A DNA stretch of 64,000 nt, taken from NCBI RefSeq assembly GCF_001487105.1, contig NZ_LN913001.1, positions 1,265,353 through 1,329,352 of the forward strand, given 5' to 3'. Of the stretch, positions 27,242-36,743 are shown in pieces (the stretch's first letter is position 1; every line of letters begins with the position of its first letter). Source of the stretch: Mediterraneibacter massiliensis (GTDB lineage Bacteria > Bacillota > Clostridia > Lachnospirales > Lachnospiraceae). The notes beneath the pieces are model-generated. The model was given only the letters and a program-made list of their open reading frames with translations. It did not search any database and had not been told where the DNA came from. A program made the position numbers and the translations under genes.

Positions 27242-28363
27242 ATGAGTACATTACTTGTTTTAAAAGAACAGATCCAACAGATATATGCGAAATATTCTAT
27301 GTATATTACAAAAGCGCTGCAGTTTTTATTTGGGCTCCTTTTATTTGGAACGATCAATGCAAATATCGGTTTTATGAAAGGCGCTTCTTCTATAATATGT
27401 ACGGTGGGTCTGGCAGCTGTCTGTGCGTTTCTGCCGCTTCTGATCATGACGCTTGCGGCAACGGCTCTGGTACTGGTTCATCTGTATGCTCTGTCTATGC
27501 CGATCGCAGCGTTTGCGGCGGGGGTTTTTCTGTTGATGTATATTTTTTATTTCCGTTTTACTCCAAAAAGAGCGTGGGTGGTCCTTATAGCGGTGCTTGC
27601 CTGTGCATATAAAATGCCTGTAGTGCTGCCGGTGGCGTTTGGCCTTATGGGAGCTCCGGTTTTAGCTGTGCCGGCAGTGTGCGGTGTGATGGCATATTAT
27701 CTGGTACATTTGGTGAAGGTCTCTTCCACTGCACTGCAGGGCGCAGATGCAGGCGGGATGATAAGTACCCTTATGACTTTCGCGAAGCAGGCGGTCGGAA
27801 ATAAAGAAATGTGGACGATAGCATTAGCTGTTGTCCTTGGATTATTGGTTGTAAATGCGATACGCACTCGTGCTGTAGATCATGCGTGGAAGATTGCTTC
27901 CGCAGCAGGAGCGGTTGCTGCGGTCATTGTCGGGATGGCTGGGAATCTTGCCCTGGGACTGCATATTTCTTATGCTGTTCTGATCGGCAGCGGCATTATG
28001 GCAATGCTTGTGGGATTAGTACTGGAATTTTTATTCTTTTCTGTCGATTACAGCGGAACAGAGCATATACAGTTTGAAGATGATGAATACTATTATTATG
28101 TAAAGGCAGTTCCTAAAGTGGGCGTGGCAGTGCCTGAAAAAAGTGTAAAGCGTATTACTAAGCATCAGGGACAGGAGACAGTTGCGATCGATTCATCCGA
28201 ACTGCAGCACATGTCCGATGGGGCGATGGAACTGAAAAGAAGAACAGCGAATAGAAAAGCAGTGGAAAACAGCAGAGAGGAAAGAGCAAAGTCCACGGAT
28301 GAGATTCTCCTTACGAGGAGTCTGAGCAAGGAACTTGGGCTGGATGAAGAAAAACAGAAATAA
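27242..28363 (+). CDS. Polytopic membrane protein upstream of cdaA, function unknown
   Basis: A 373-residue protein with about nine hydrophobic segments in the first 280 residues, followed by a charged soluble tail (about 285-373) starting with an acidic-aromatic run FEDDEYYYYVKAV. No transport, enzyme or signalling motif is recognised. It is packed between a two-helix protein and the diadenylate cyclase gene (13-base gap), so a role around c-di-AMP signalling or cell-wall/osmotic homeostasis is possible by association only. The tail would be cytoplasmic or external depending on helix number. Confidence 0.8.
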   Translation: MSTLLVLKEQIQQIYAKYSMYITKALQFLFGLLLFGTINANIGFMKGASSIICTVGLAAVCAFLPLLIMTLAATALVLVHLYALSMPIAAFAAGVFLLMYIFYFRFTPKRAWVVLIAVLACAYKMPVVLPVAFGLMGAPVLAVPAVCGVMAYYLVHLVKVSSTALQGADAGGMISTLMTFAKQAVGNKEMWTIALAVVLGLLVVNAIRTRAVDHAWKIASAAGAVAAVIVGMAGNLALGLHISYAVLIGSGIMAMLVGLVLEFLFFSVDYSGTEHIQFEDDEYYYYVKAVPKVGVAVPEKSVKRITKHQGQETVAIDSSELQHMSDGAMELKRRTANRKAVENSREERAKSTDEILLTRSLSKELGLDEEKQK

Positions 28364-28376
28364 GGCGGTGGCTTAG

Positions 28377-29252
28377 GTGAGATTATGGCTTAGTGGATTT
28401 TTTAAAAACTTCATAGACGGCTGGTATTTTCCAGATATACAAGTGACAGATATTATTGAAATTTTTATTGTTGCTGTCATTGTATATGAGATTATGTTGT
28501 GGATCAAAAATACGAAAGCCTGGATGTTGCTGCGAGGGATCATCATACTTTCTTTGTTTATTTTGGCTGCGGCGATCTTTCAGATGCATACGATCCTTTT
28601 TCTTGCAAAAGAATCGATCAATGTATTGGCAATAGCGGCGGTAGTTGTATTTCAGCCGGAATTACGCCGCGCATTGGAAAAATTAGGTGAAAAGAATCTT
28701 TTGAGTACCATCAACCCCTTTGACAAAAATAAGGAAAATCAGAGATTTTCAGATGAAACGATAGAAGGGATTGTTTCTGCATGTTTTGACATGGGGAGAG
28801 TATGTACCGGAGCTCTGATCGTTGTAGAGCAGGCAACCCGCCTTACAGAATATGAGATGACAGGTATTGAACTTGATTGTAAAGTATCTTCCCAGGTTCT
28901 TCTAAATATTTTTGAGCACAATACGCCGCTTCATGACGGAGCGGTGATCGTACGCGGAGACAGGATCACCTCGGCTACCTGCTATCTCCCTCTTTCTGAC
29001 AATATGCAGATCAGCAAAGATTTGGGGACCAGACACAGAGCGGCTCTTGGAATGAGCGAAGTGTGCGACGCGCTGGTGATCGTTGTTTCTGAGGAGACAG
29101 GAAAAGTATCCATTGCGATGGCGGGATATTTGACCAGAGGAGTGACAAGAGAATATCTGTCTGCAAGACTGCATCAGATCCAATATAGGAGTCCTGAATC
29201 TAAGAAATTTACTTTGAGGAAGAAAGGACGGCGGAAAAATGAAGAAAGATAG
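28377..29252 (+). CDS. cdaA: Diadenylate cyclase CdaA
   Basis: A 291-residue membrane enzyme making cyclic di-AMP from two ATP. Three N-terminal membrane helices (about residues 20-100) precede the DAC domain. Catalytic motifs are DGAVIVRGD (about 187-195) and GTRHRAALGMSE (about 218-229). The start is GTG at 28377. It overlaps the next gene, a YbbR-domain protein, by 14 bases. In Firmicutes the YbbR-domain partner CdaR modulates CdaA and the product controls potassium and osmolyte uptake and wall homeostasis. Confidence 0.97.
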   Translation: MRLWLSGFFKNFIDGWYFPDIQVTDIIEIFIVAVIVYEIMLWIKNTKAWMLLRGIIILSLFILAAAIFQMHTILFLAKESINVLAIAAVVVFQPELRRALEKLGEKNLLSTINPFDKNKENQRFSDETIEGIVSACFDMGRVCTGALIVVEQATRLTEYEMTGIELDCKVSSQVLLNIFEHNTPLHDGAVIVRGDRITSATCYLPLSDNMQISKDLGTRHRAALGMSEVCDALVIVVSEETGKVSIAMAGYLTRGVTREYLSARLHQIQYRSPESKKFTLRKKGRRKNEER

Positions 29253-30489
29253 ATGGAAGCAAAATTTTGGCCTGAAGATCATGGCGTTTGTTTTCGCTGC
29301 CCTGCTCTGGTTGATCGTAGTAAATATAGATGATCCGGTGTCAAAGGCAACATTTTCAGATGTGGATGTCATGATCGTCAATCCGGAGATCGTAACGAAT
29401 CAAGGAAAGGTGTATCAGGTTCTGGAGGAACAGAAAACTTCTGTAACTGTGTATGCGAAAAGGTCTGTGCTGTCCGATATTTCGAAAGAAGATATCGTCG
29501 CTACGGCGGACTTGAGCGAGATGGATACAAATACCTATCTTGTGCCTATTTCCGCAAGTGTAAAAGGATATTCGGACAAATATGAACTGGCAGAGGCTAA
29601 TCCGCGGAATCTCAAGATCAAAGTAGAAGGAAAGACGAAAAATACATTCCCGCTGACAGTCAGTGCGACAGGAACTCCTAGGGACGGTTATGTAGTTGGA
29701 GAGATGACTGTCAATCCGGAGAAAGTTTCTATCGGCGGCTCGGAGTCCTTGGTACAGCAGATCAGCAAAGCTGTAGCAAAGATAGATGTATCTGGACTTT
29801 CGCGCGATACAGAACTAGAAGCTGAATTGATCTTATATGATGTCAATGGAAATGTGATAGATCAGACACAGCTGACAAATAACCTTGGAGAACAGGGAAT
29901 CAGTGTATATATAGAAATGTTGGAAACAAAGACAGTGCCGTTGAATCTGACTGTATCCGGCATCCCTGCTGAAGGCTTTGTCTACACAGGTTTGACGGTA
30001 GAGCCGTCAAGCATACAGATATGCGGTGACAAAGAAGACTTAGATCAAATCGAAGAGATCGTAATCCCGAACTCTGTGATAGATATCACAGGTCTCCAGG
30101 GCAAGGAAGAAAGAGCGGTCGATGTTCTTCCGTATCTTCCGGAAGGGGTCACATTGGCAGAGGAGACGGCAAATACGGTTGTGGTTACGGTCATGGCAGA
30201 GCAGGAGGGTGTCAAGACAGTAGAAATACAGGCAGAGTCTATAAAAGTGACAAATCTGTCAGAAAAACTGAAGGTCAGTTATGAGCCTGGAGCAGAAATC
30301 TCCCTGCAGTTTACGGGGAAAGAAGAATTGTTGGAAACACTGGATATTACAGAAGCTGTCTCCGTAGATCTGAAGAAATATACGGAGCCGGGCGTCTACA
30401 AAGTACCTGTGACTGTAGATGTGCCGGATGGCATTAGTTTAAAAGAGATTCCTTCCATCAAGGTTACACTGGAGGAAAAAGAAAGTTAG
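29239..30489 (+). CDS. cdaR: YbbR-domain regulator of CdaA
   Basis: A 416-residue protein with one N-terminal membrane helix (FGLKIMAFVFAALLWLIVVN, about residues 10-29) and several extracellular YbbR beta domains. At least four repeats are visible, each containing a PVNLTVSG- or PLTVSATG-like start and an EPSSIQICGD- or NPEKVSIGGS-like middle. It overlaps cdaA, which supports coupled expression and a CdaA-CdaR membrane complex. There is no glmM directly after it, unlike the cdaA-cdaR-glmM order of Bacillus; an HPr gene follows instead. Confidence 0.92.
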   Translation: MKKDRWKQNFGLKIMAFVFAALLWLIVVNIDDPVSKATFSDVDVMIVNPEIVTNQGKVYQVLEEQKTSVTVYAKRSVLSDISKEDIVATADLSEMDTNTYLVPISASVKGYSDKYELAEANPRNLKIKVEGKTKNTFPLTVSATGTPRDGYVVGEMTVNPEKVSIGGSESLVQQISKAVAKIDVSGLSRDTELEAELILYDVNGNVIDQTQLTNNLGEQGISVYIEMLETKTVPLNLTVSGIPAEGFVYTGLTVEPSSIQICGDKEDLDQIEEIVIPNSVIDITGLQGKEERAVDVLPYLPEGVTLAEETANTVVVTVMAEQEGVKTVEIQAESIKVTNLSEKLKVSYEPGAEISLQFTGKEELLETLDITEAVSVDLKKYTEPGVYKVPVTVDVPDGISLKEIPSIKVTLEEKES

Positions 30490-30510
30490 GAAAGGAAAGG
30501 CGTGTCAGGG

Positions 30511-30786
30511 ATGGTCAGTGGAAAAGTGAAAATCAAAAATCCGACGGGTCTGCATTTAAGGCCGGCGGGATTATTCTGCAAAACAGCGATGCAGTTCGCA
30601 AGTAAGATCGTTATCCGGAAAATCAGCAGAGCAGAGGATGTGACCGCAAACGCAAAAAGTGTGTTGAGCGTTCTAGGAGCGTGTGTGAAGAGCGGAGATG
30701 AGATTGAGATTTTCTGTGAGGGAAAAGATGAAATAGAAGCTCTCGAAGAAATGATGCGGATTGTAGAAGATGGACTGGGCGAATAG
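30511..30786 (+). CDS. HPr-family phosphocarrier protein
   Basis: A 91-residue small protein of the phosphotransferase or carbon catabolite system. The active-site His lies in TGLHLRPAG (about residues 10-18), and the regulatory Ser region reads NAKSVLSVLG (about 46-55), so both the PTS phosphorylation site and an HPr-kinase-type Ser are present. GTG at 30502 is an alternative start that adds three residues. It stands apart from ptsI, directly after cdaR, so it may be the main HPr or a Crh-like paralogue; the active-site His argues against Crh. Confidence 0.87.
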   Translation: MVSGKVKIKNPTGLHLRPAGLFCKTAMQFASKIVIRKISRAEDVTANAKSVLSVLGACVKSGDEIEIFCEGKDEIEALEEMMRIVEDGLGE

Positions 30787-30843
30787 GCACTTCAAGTGTG
30801 GTTTTACATAAAAGTATAGAAAAATCAGAGAAAGGAGAAAGCT

Positions 30844-31761
30844 ATGAGCAGAGCTACGTTGGTGGTCATGGCCGCAGGCATTGGGAGTAGATTCGGAGGA
30901 GGGATCAAACAGTTGGAACCGGTGGGACCAAATGGTGAGATCATCATGGATTATTCTATTTATGATGCTTTGGAAGCGGGATTCGATAAAGTTGTATTTG
31001 TGATCCGTAAAAATCTGGAAGAAGATTTTAAGGCGGTTATCGGAAACCGGATCGAAAAAATCGTGGAAGTGGAATATGCCTATCAGGAAGTGGAAGATAT
31101 TCCCAAAGCCTATAAAAAACGTTTTGCCGGACGTACAAAGCCTTGGGGGACAGGGCAGGCGATCCTTTGCTGCAAAGAACTTGTCGATACGCCGTTTCTC
31201 GTGATAAATGCAGATGATTATTATGGGAAAGAAGCTTTTGCAAAAGCATATGCCTATTTGACAACACCTGTGAAAACTGATAAAATACAAATTTGCATGG
31301 TCAGCTTTGTTTTAAAAAACACGCTTAGTGACAACGGAGGCGTGACAAGAGGCGTTTGTCACGTTGATGAAGATGGATACCTGTTAGATATAACGGAGAC
31401 CCATCATATAGAAAAAGACGGGGAGAACGCAGTGATCCGTGAAGAGGGCAAAGAGATTGTGCTGGATGCAAACTTACCGGTTTCTATGAATATGTGGGGA
31501 TTAAATCCCACCTTCTTTGGTGTTCTGGAAGTCGGGTTTGCAGAGTTTTTGGATAATATAAAGGAAGAAGATTTAAAAGCAGAATATTTACTTCCGACGC
31601 TCATAGGTTCTTTATTGGCGGAGAAAAAATTGGAAGTAAAAGTATTAGAATCTCCTGATGAATGGTTTGGAGTGACTTATAAAGAGGATAAGGAAACAGT
31701 TGTAAACGCAATCCGTGGACTGATCCAAAACGGAGTATATCCTTCCACATTATTTGAATGA
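30844..31761 (+). CDS. Sugar-phosphate nucleotidyltransferase
   Basis: A 305-residue NTP-transferase-fold enzyme. The N terminus reads LVVMAAGIGSRFGGGIKQLE (about residues 6-25), a GxGxR nucleotide-binding loop with a catalytic-type Lys. FLVINADDYYG (about 119-129) carries the metal-binding Asp pair. It lacks the long C-terminal beta-helix of GlmU-type enzymes. It probably activates a sugar-1-phosphate for the adjacent surface-polysaccharide genes. The base and sugar are not determined. Confidence 0.8.
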   Translation: MSRATLVVMAAGIGSRFGGGIKQLEPVGPNGEIIMDYSIYDALEAGFDKVVFVIRKNLEEDFKAVIGNRIEKIVEVEYAYQEVEDIPKAYKKRFAGRTKPWGTGQAILCCKELVDTPFLVINADDYYGKEAFAKAYAYLTTPVKTDKIQICMVSFVLKNTLSDNGGVTRGVCHVDEDGYLLDITETHHIEKDGENAVIREEGKEIVLDANLPVSMNMWGLNPTFFGVLEVGFAEFLDNIKEEDLKAEYLLPTLIGSLLAEKKLEVKVLESPDEWFGVTYKEDKETVVNAIRGLIQNGVYPSTLFE

Positions 31762-31802
31762 TATAAAGACTGCGGGAAAGGTAATGGAGAAAAGAAAATA
31801 GG

Positions 31803-33338
31803 ATGGCAAAGCAAACAAGGCGGGCAGATACTGCTGCACAAAGCAAAAGAAAGACAGATAAATATGCACGACGGTCAAAACGGAATCGGTTCGGTACAGT
31901 CTGTATCGTTCTTCAGACGATTGCCAGTATCCTTTTGATGATCGTCCTGTATCTTTTGGGCATGCTGCCTGTAAAATATCTGGCGTTGATAGCGGCGTTT
32001 TTATTTTTACTGTGGTGCATTACTTTGAATTCACAGGTGGCACGCCGCAGACGGGGAGTGCCCGGAAAAATATTCAGCCTTCTTATGACGATGGTTTTGC
32101 TGGCTGGTTCCTACTATGTGGCACAGGCAAATGATATGATCGGAAAGATCACAAGCGGCGGTTATAAAGTGGACAAGATGGTCGTGGCAGTGCGTGCAGA
32201 CGATCCGGCAGAGGTTCTGGAAGATGCGGCAGATTATACGTTTGGCGTACAATTCCAAAAAGGCGCGGATAATATGCAGGCCGCGGTGACAGATATCCAG
32301 GAGGAGTTAGGGGCAGATATAGTGACTGCTGAATATGACTCTATTCAGGAACAGGCAGCAGCTCTGCGTGACGGTGAAGTAGATGCGATTGTTTACAACC
32401 AGGCATATACAAGCCTCATGGAAGAGGCTGTTCCGGATTTTAATGAAAGTGTGAAGATCATTTACAGTCATGATATCCGCATACAGCTTGATTTTGGCGG
32501 CTCCGGAGACAGCAGTATTACAAAGAAGCCATTCACAGTATATATCAGCGGTATTGATGTATATGGCGACGTGTCTGAGACGAGCCGGAGTGATGTGAAT
32601 ATTATAGCGGTCGTCAATCCGAAGACATATCAGATCCTGCTGGTGACAACGCCAAGGGATTATTATGTGCCAATCCCGGGTATTTCCGAAGGCTTGCCGG
32701 ATAAATTGACCCATGCGGGAATCTATGGAGTAGATGCTTCTATGGAAACGTTGGGAGAATTGTATGAGACAGAAATCAATTATTACGCACGTCTGAATTT
32801 TACGTCACTGATCGATATTGTCGATACGTTAGGCGGCATTGATGTGTACTCAGAATATACGTTTACTACGAGTCCGGATTCAGAATATGTGATGGATGTA
32901 CAGCAGGGAATGAATCATTTTACAGGAGAACAGGCACTTGCTTTCTCAAGAGAAAGGCAGAACCTGCCGGATGGAGACAACCAGAGAGGAAAGAACCAGC
33001 AGGCGGTGATCACGGCGATGCTGAAGAAATGTCTGTCGCCGACGATGCTCCTAAAGGCAAACAGCATTATGAATCAGGTGAGTAAGGATGTTGAAACCAA
33101 CATGTCCCAGGATCAGATCAATGCTTTGATCAAATACCAGTTAAATAAAAACGCAAAATGGACGATCCAGTCGATAGCCGCAGAAGGGTATAACAGCGAA
33201 GGATACTGTTATTCCAGCGGAGATACGCTGCTTTCTGTTGTAGAGCCGGATTATGCGCAGGTAGACGAGATCATAGACCTGATCAATGTGGTGGAAGAAG
33301 AAGGCGGAACTTTGACGGACGGAGAATCTTTGAATTAA
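31803..33338 (+). CDS. LytR-CpsA-Psr (LCP) ligase with extra extracellular domain
   Basis: A 511-residue membrane enzyme that attaches polysaccharides or teichoic acids from lipid carriers to peptidoglycan. A basic N-terminal tail precedes three hydrophobic segments (about residues 33-54, 58-73, 85-105). The LCP domain runs from about 235 to 460: YISGIDVYGDVSETSRSDVN, TTPRDYYVPIPG and FSRERQNLPDGDNQRGKNQQ hold the conserved Asp and Arg residues. Between the helices and LCP, residues about 115-225 form another domain, with TFGVQFQKGADNMQAAV and LRDGEVDAIVYNQAY, that resembles a lobe of a solute-binding protein. It sits at the end of the cdaA block and next to the capsule cluster, fitting a role in anchoring that capsule. 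Confidence 0.93.
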   Translation: MAKQTRRADTAAQSKRKTDKYARRSKRNRFGTVCIVLQTIASILLMIVLYLLGMLPVKYLALIAAFLFLLWCITLNSQVARRRRGVPGKIFSLLMTMVLLAGSYYVAQANDMIGKITSGGYKVDKMVVAVRADDPAEVLEDAADYTFGVQFQKGADNMQAAVTDIQEELGADIVTAEYDSIQEQAAALRDGEVDAIVYNQAYTSLMEEAVPDFNESVKIIYSHDIRIQLDFGGSGDSSITKKPFTVYISGIDVYGDVSETSRSDVNIIAVVNPKTYQILLVTTPRDYYVPIPGISEGLPDKLTHAGIYGVDASMETLGELYETEINYYARLNFTSLIDIVDTLGGIDVYSEYTFTTSPDSEYVMDVQQGMNHFTGEQALAFSRERQNLPDGDNQRGKNQQAVITAMLKKCLSPTMLLKANSIMNQVSKDVETNMSQDQINALIKYQLNKNAKWTIQSIAAEGYNSEGYCYSSGDTLLSVVEPDYAQVDEIIDLINVVEEEGGTLTDGESLN

Positions 33339-33343
33339 AATAG

Positions 33344-33384
33344 AAAGCACAAGAAGGCAGAAATGTTTCTTCTTGTGCTTTTTG
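33344..33384 (+). terminator. Strong terminator after the LCP gene
   Basis: Perfect 13-base arms at 33344-33356 and 33369-33381 enclose a 12-base loop and end in a T run. It separates the LCP gene from the large polysaccharide cluster, which needs its own promoter. Confidence 0.92.
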
Positions 33385-33439
33385 CCGTATTTATCCAGTG
33401 AGAAGCACAATATATATACATTTTTTCGTTATATACTTA

Positions 33440-33468
33440 TTGTATAATTTATAGAAGTTTGGTATTAT
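33440..33468 (+). promoter_or_regulatory. Candidate promoter of the polysaccharide cluster
   Basis: TTGTAT at 33440-33445, a 17-base spacer and TATTAT at 33463-33468 lie in a very AT-rich leader. A perfect TATAAT at 33443-33448 is an alternative -10 box with a poor -35. One of these should drive the cluster from 33526; which one is unclear. Confidence 0.4.
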
Positions 33469-33525
33469 ATTATAGTATGTAAAAAAGTTGTAATAATTTG
33501 TAACAGTATTATCGGAGAGGATTTT

Positions 33526-35478
33526 ATGAAAAATATACTTAGTCTAAAGACGTCAAGGACAAGAATGATTTTGCTTTTTATTGTAGATATTCTTACGATT
33601 ATTTTTGATACCTATGCTGCATTGATCATCCGGTTTAAGCTGGATAATGTGTATTCAGGCTGGGTGCCGGAAGAATACATGGCGAGTATAAAAGCTTATG
33701 TATGGATCAATATAGTGACAACTCTTGTAATCTTTCTTGTTTTAAATCTGTATAACAGGGTATGGTCTTATGCAAGTATGCATGAAGCAGGACTGATCGT
33801 CGGAGCAAGTCTGCTTTCTACGGCATTTCAGGCGATGGGGATGGGCTTTTTGTACCTGCCGGTACCGAGAAGCTTCCATATCTTTTACTTCTTTTTCCTT
33901 ACAATGACAACATTGGCTACGAGATTTTCTTACCGGATCCTGCATGTGTTAAAAAGAGGACTGGTAAAGACCGGAAAGCGCCCGATCAATACGATGGTGA
34001 TCGGGGCGGGAGAAGCCGGAAATATTATTATCACGGAACTGAAGACCAGCAGGCATTTGAATCGAAATGTGGTCTGCGTGATCGACGACAATCCTTCTAA
34101 AAAGGGAAAATATATCCGGGGTGTCCGTATTATGGGAGACCGGACAAAGATAAAAGAATTAGCCAAAAGGTATAACGTTGATGAAATTATTTTAGCGATT
34201 CCTTCAGCAAGTGCGAAGGATACAAGGGAGATCCTGCGGATCTGCAATGAGACAGAATGTAAGCTGAAAGTACTTCCCGGCATGTACCAGCTGATAACAG
34301 AGGAAGTCAGCGTATCGAAACTGCGGGAAGTATCGATCGAAGATCTGCTGGGAAGAGATGCGATCAAGATCGATATCGACAGTATCTCTGGCTATGTCAG
34401 GAATAAGGTAGTGCTGGTGACAGGCGGAGGCGGTTCTATCGGCAGCGAACTGTGTAGGCAGATAGCGGCACATAATCCCAAGATATTGATCATATTTGAT
34501 ATTTATGAAAATAATGCCTATGATATCCAGCAGGAATTGAAGAAAAAATATCCGGCGCTGAAGCTGGAGGTACTGATCGGTTCCGTAAGAAATACAAAAC
34601 GGATAGAAAGTGTGATGGAGCTATATCGTCCGGATGTGATCTATCATGCCGCAGCCCATAAGCACGTGCCTCTGATGGAGGACAGTCCAAATGAGGCAAT
34701 CAAAAATAATGTCTTTGGCACATATAAGACAGCAAGGGCGGCGGACAAGTATGGCGTGAAAAAGTTTGTATTGATCTCTACGGATAAGGCTGTGAATCCT
34801 ACAAATATCATGGGGGCATCCAAACGTCTCTGCGAGATGATCATACAGACATTCAGCAGATATTCCCGTACCGAATTTGTAGCAGTTCGTTTTGGAAACG
34901 TGCTGGGAAGTAATGGGAGCGTTATACCGCTGTTTAAAAAGCAGATGGCGGCAGGCGGTCCGGTGACGGTGACCCATCCGGATATCATCCGCTATTTTAT
35001 GACTATACCGGAAGCGGTATCTCTGGTATTGCAGGCAGGAGCTCTTGCAAAAGGAGGAGAGATCTTTGTCCTGGATATGGGAGAACCGGTGAAGATCGCG
35101 GATCTTGCCAAGAATTTGATCCGGCTTTCTGGGTATACTTTAGGAGTAGACATGGATATTGTCTATACGGGACTGCGGCCGGGAGAAAAATTGTATGAAG
35201 AAATCCTGACAAAGGAAGAAGGGCTTAAGAAGACAGCAAATAATCTGATCTATGTCGGAAAGCCGCTGGAATTTAACGAAGTGCATTTCTTAAGTGAACT
35301 GAAGCTGCTGGAGGAAGCAGCGGCAGACGAACAAAGGGATGTAAAGGAAATCGTCTCCAGGATTGTACCCACTTATCATATCAGACCGGAAGATAAAGAA
35401 CGAGACGAAGAAGCTTATCAGGAATTGTTAAGTCTTGGAAAAGCAAGTCATGAAAAACCAGTAGTGGAGGATAAATAG
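33526..35478 (+). CDS. Membrane-bound UDP-sugar 4,6-dehydratase (PglF/WbpM/CapD family)
   Basis: A 650-residue enzyme that converts UDP-GlcNAc to a 4-keto-6-deoxy sugar, the first step to bacillosamine-like or fucosamine-like residues. Four membrane helices (about residues 13-120) and a CoA-binding-like domain (about 150-260, IGAGEAGNIIITEL) precede the SDR domain with VTGGGGSIGSELCRQI (about 303-318). The catalytic region STDKAVNPTNIMGASKR (about 424-440) has the Met-Lys variant of the YxxxK motif typical of this family. It is the first gene of the cluster, followed after one base by its aminotransferase. Confidence 0.93.
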   Translation: MKNILSLKTSRTRMILLFIVDILTIIFDTYAALIIRFKLDNVYSGWVPEEYMASIKAYVWINIVTTLVIFLVLNLYNRVWSYASMHEAGLIVGASLLSTAFQAMGMGFLYLPVPRSFHIFYFFFLTMTTLATRFSYRILHVLKRGLVKTGKRPINTMVIGAGEAGNIIITELKTSRHLNRNVVCVIDDNPSKKGKYIRGVRIMGDRTKIKELAKRYNVDEIILAIPSASAKDTREILRICNETECKLKVLPGMYQLITEEVSVSKLREVSIEDLLGRDAIKIDIDSISGYVRNKVVLVTGGGGSIGSELCRQIAAHNPKILIIFDIYENNAYDIQQELKKKYPALKLEVLIGSVRNTKRIESVMELYRPDVIYHAAAHKHVPLMEDSPNEAIKNNVFGTYKTARAADKYGVKKFVLISTDKAVNPTNIMGASKRLCEMIIQTFSRYSRTEFVAVRFGNVLGSNGSVIPLFKKQMAAGGPVTVTHPDIIRYFMTIPEAVSLVLQAGALAKGGEIFVLDMGEPVKIADLAKNLIRLSGYTLGVDMDIVYTGLRPGEKLYEEILTKEEGLKKTANNLIYVGKPLEFNEVHFLSELKLLEEAAADEQRDVKEIVSRIVPTYHIRPEDKERDEEAYQELLSLGKASHEKPVVEDK

Positions 35479-35479
35479 G

Positions 35480-36685
35480 ATGAAGAACATGCATATAGCA
35501 TTTTCCCCTCCGGATATTACAGAAGAGGAAATCGCAGAAGTAGCAGATACATTAAGAAGCGGCTGGATCACAACAGGGCCGAAGACGAAACTTTTTGAAA
35601 AACAGATCGCAGCATATTGTCATACGAGCAGGGCAGTCTGTTTAAATTCCGCAACAGCGTGCAGCGAAATGACATTAAGGGTACTGGGGATAGGTCCTGG
35701 AGACGAGGTGATCACCAGTGCCTATACGTATACAGCATCAGCGAGTGTGATACAGCACGTAGGCGCCAAGATCGTAATGATAGATGTACAGCCTAACTCC
35801 TATGAAATGGATTATGAGAAACTGGAAGCGGCGATCACAGAAAAAACAAAAGCAATCATACCTGTTGATCTGGGAGGAGTGATCTGTGATTATGAGCGGA
35901 TCTTTGAAATCGTAGAACGTAAAAAAGAGTTATTTCATGCAGAGACGGAATTACAGAAGAAGATTGGCCGTATAGCAGTCGTTGCCGATGGCGCGCATGC
36001 CTTTGGCGCAGTGAAAAAGGGAAAACACAGTGGAGAGTTCGCGGATTTTACGAGCTTTTCTTTTCATGCCGTAAAGAATCTGACGACAGCGGAAGGCGGA
36101 GCAGTTGTATGGAAAGATATAGAAGGCGTGGATAATGAAGAAATCTATAAACAATACATGCTCCTTTCTTTACATGGACAATCCAAGGACGCACTGGCAA
36201 AAACACAGTTGGGAGCATGGGAATATGACATCGTGGCGCCCTATTTTAAATGCAATATGACAGATATCATGGCATCTCTGGGAATCGTACAATTAAGAAG
36301 GTATCCCGCACTTTTGCAGAGAAGAAAAGAAATCATAGAGATGTATAATGAAGGCTTGAAAGATCTGGATGTACAAATACTCAGACATTTCGGAGAAGAC
36401 TATGCATCCAGCGGACATCTGTATCTGGTAAGAGTAAATGGAAAGAACAGGGAAGAATGCAATCAGATCATCAGAAAAATGGCGGAAGCCGGAGTTGCGA
36501 CAAACGTACATTATAAACCGCTGCCCCTCTTGACAGCATATAAAGATCTGGGATTTGATATAAAAGATTATCCGAACGCATATGCCATGTTTGAAAATGA
36601 GATTACGCTTCCCCTTCATACGAAATTGTCGGATGAAGAGGTACAGTATGTGATCGATGTGTTCAAACAATGTGTTTCTGTCTAG
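35480..36685 (+). CDS. DegT/DnrJ/EryC1-family aminotransferase, probable sugar 4-aminotransferase
   Basis: A 401-residue PLP enzyme that moves an amino group onto a keto sugar nucleotide. Substrate phosphate-binding NSATACSEMTLR (about residues 56-67), the Asp stretch VADGAHAFGA (about 162-171) and the PLP Lys in FHAVKNLTTAEGGAV (about 196-210) are present. Directly following a 4,6-dehydratase gene, it should be the PglE-type 4-aminotransferase giving a UDP-4-amino-6-deoxy sugar. No dedicated PglD-like acetyltransferase is adjacent, so the amine may stay free or be modified by another cluster enzyme. Confidence 0.9.
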   Translation: MKNMHIAFSPPDITEEEIAEVADTLRSGWITTGPKTKLFEKQIAAYCHTSRAVCLNSATACSEMTLRVLGIGPGDEVITSAYTYTASASVIQHVGAKIVMIDVQPNSYEMDYEKLEAAITEKTKAIIPVDLGGVICDYERIFEIVERKKELFHAETELQKKIGRIAVVADGAHAFGAVKKGKHSGEFADFTSFSFHAVKNLTTAEGGAVVWKDIEGVDNEEIYKQYMLLSLHGQSKDALAKTQLGAWEYDIVAPYFKCNMTDIMASLGIVQLRRYPALLQRRKEIIEMYNEGLKDLDVQILRHFGEDYASSGHLYLVRVNGKNREECNQIIRKMAEAGVATNVHYKPLPLLTAYKDLGFDIKDYPNAYAMFENEITLPLHTKLSDEEVQYVIDVFKQCVSV

Positions 36686-36743
36686 GTACATGCCTTTTAG
36701 ACAGGCGGCTTTGCCTGATTATGTGTAAGTGAGGAAAAGAAGT

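Noticed and set aside
30673..31290. 205-codon reverse frame opposite the HPr and nucleotidyltransferase genes
   Set aside because: Antisense to two genes with clear motifs, with no ribosome site.
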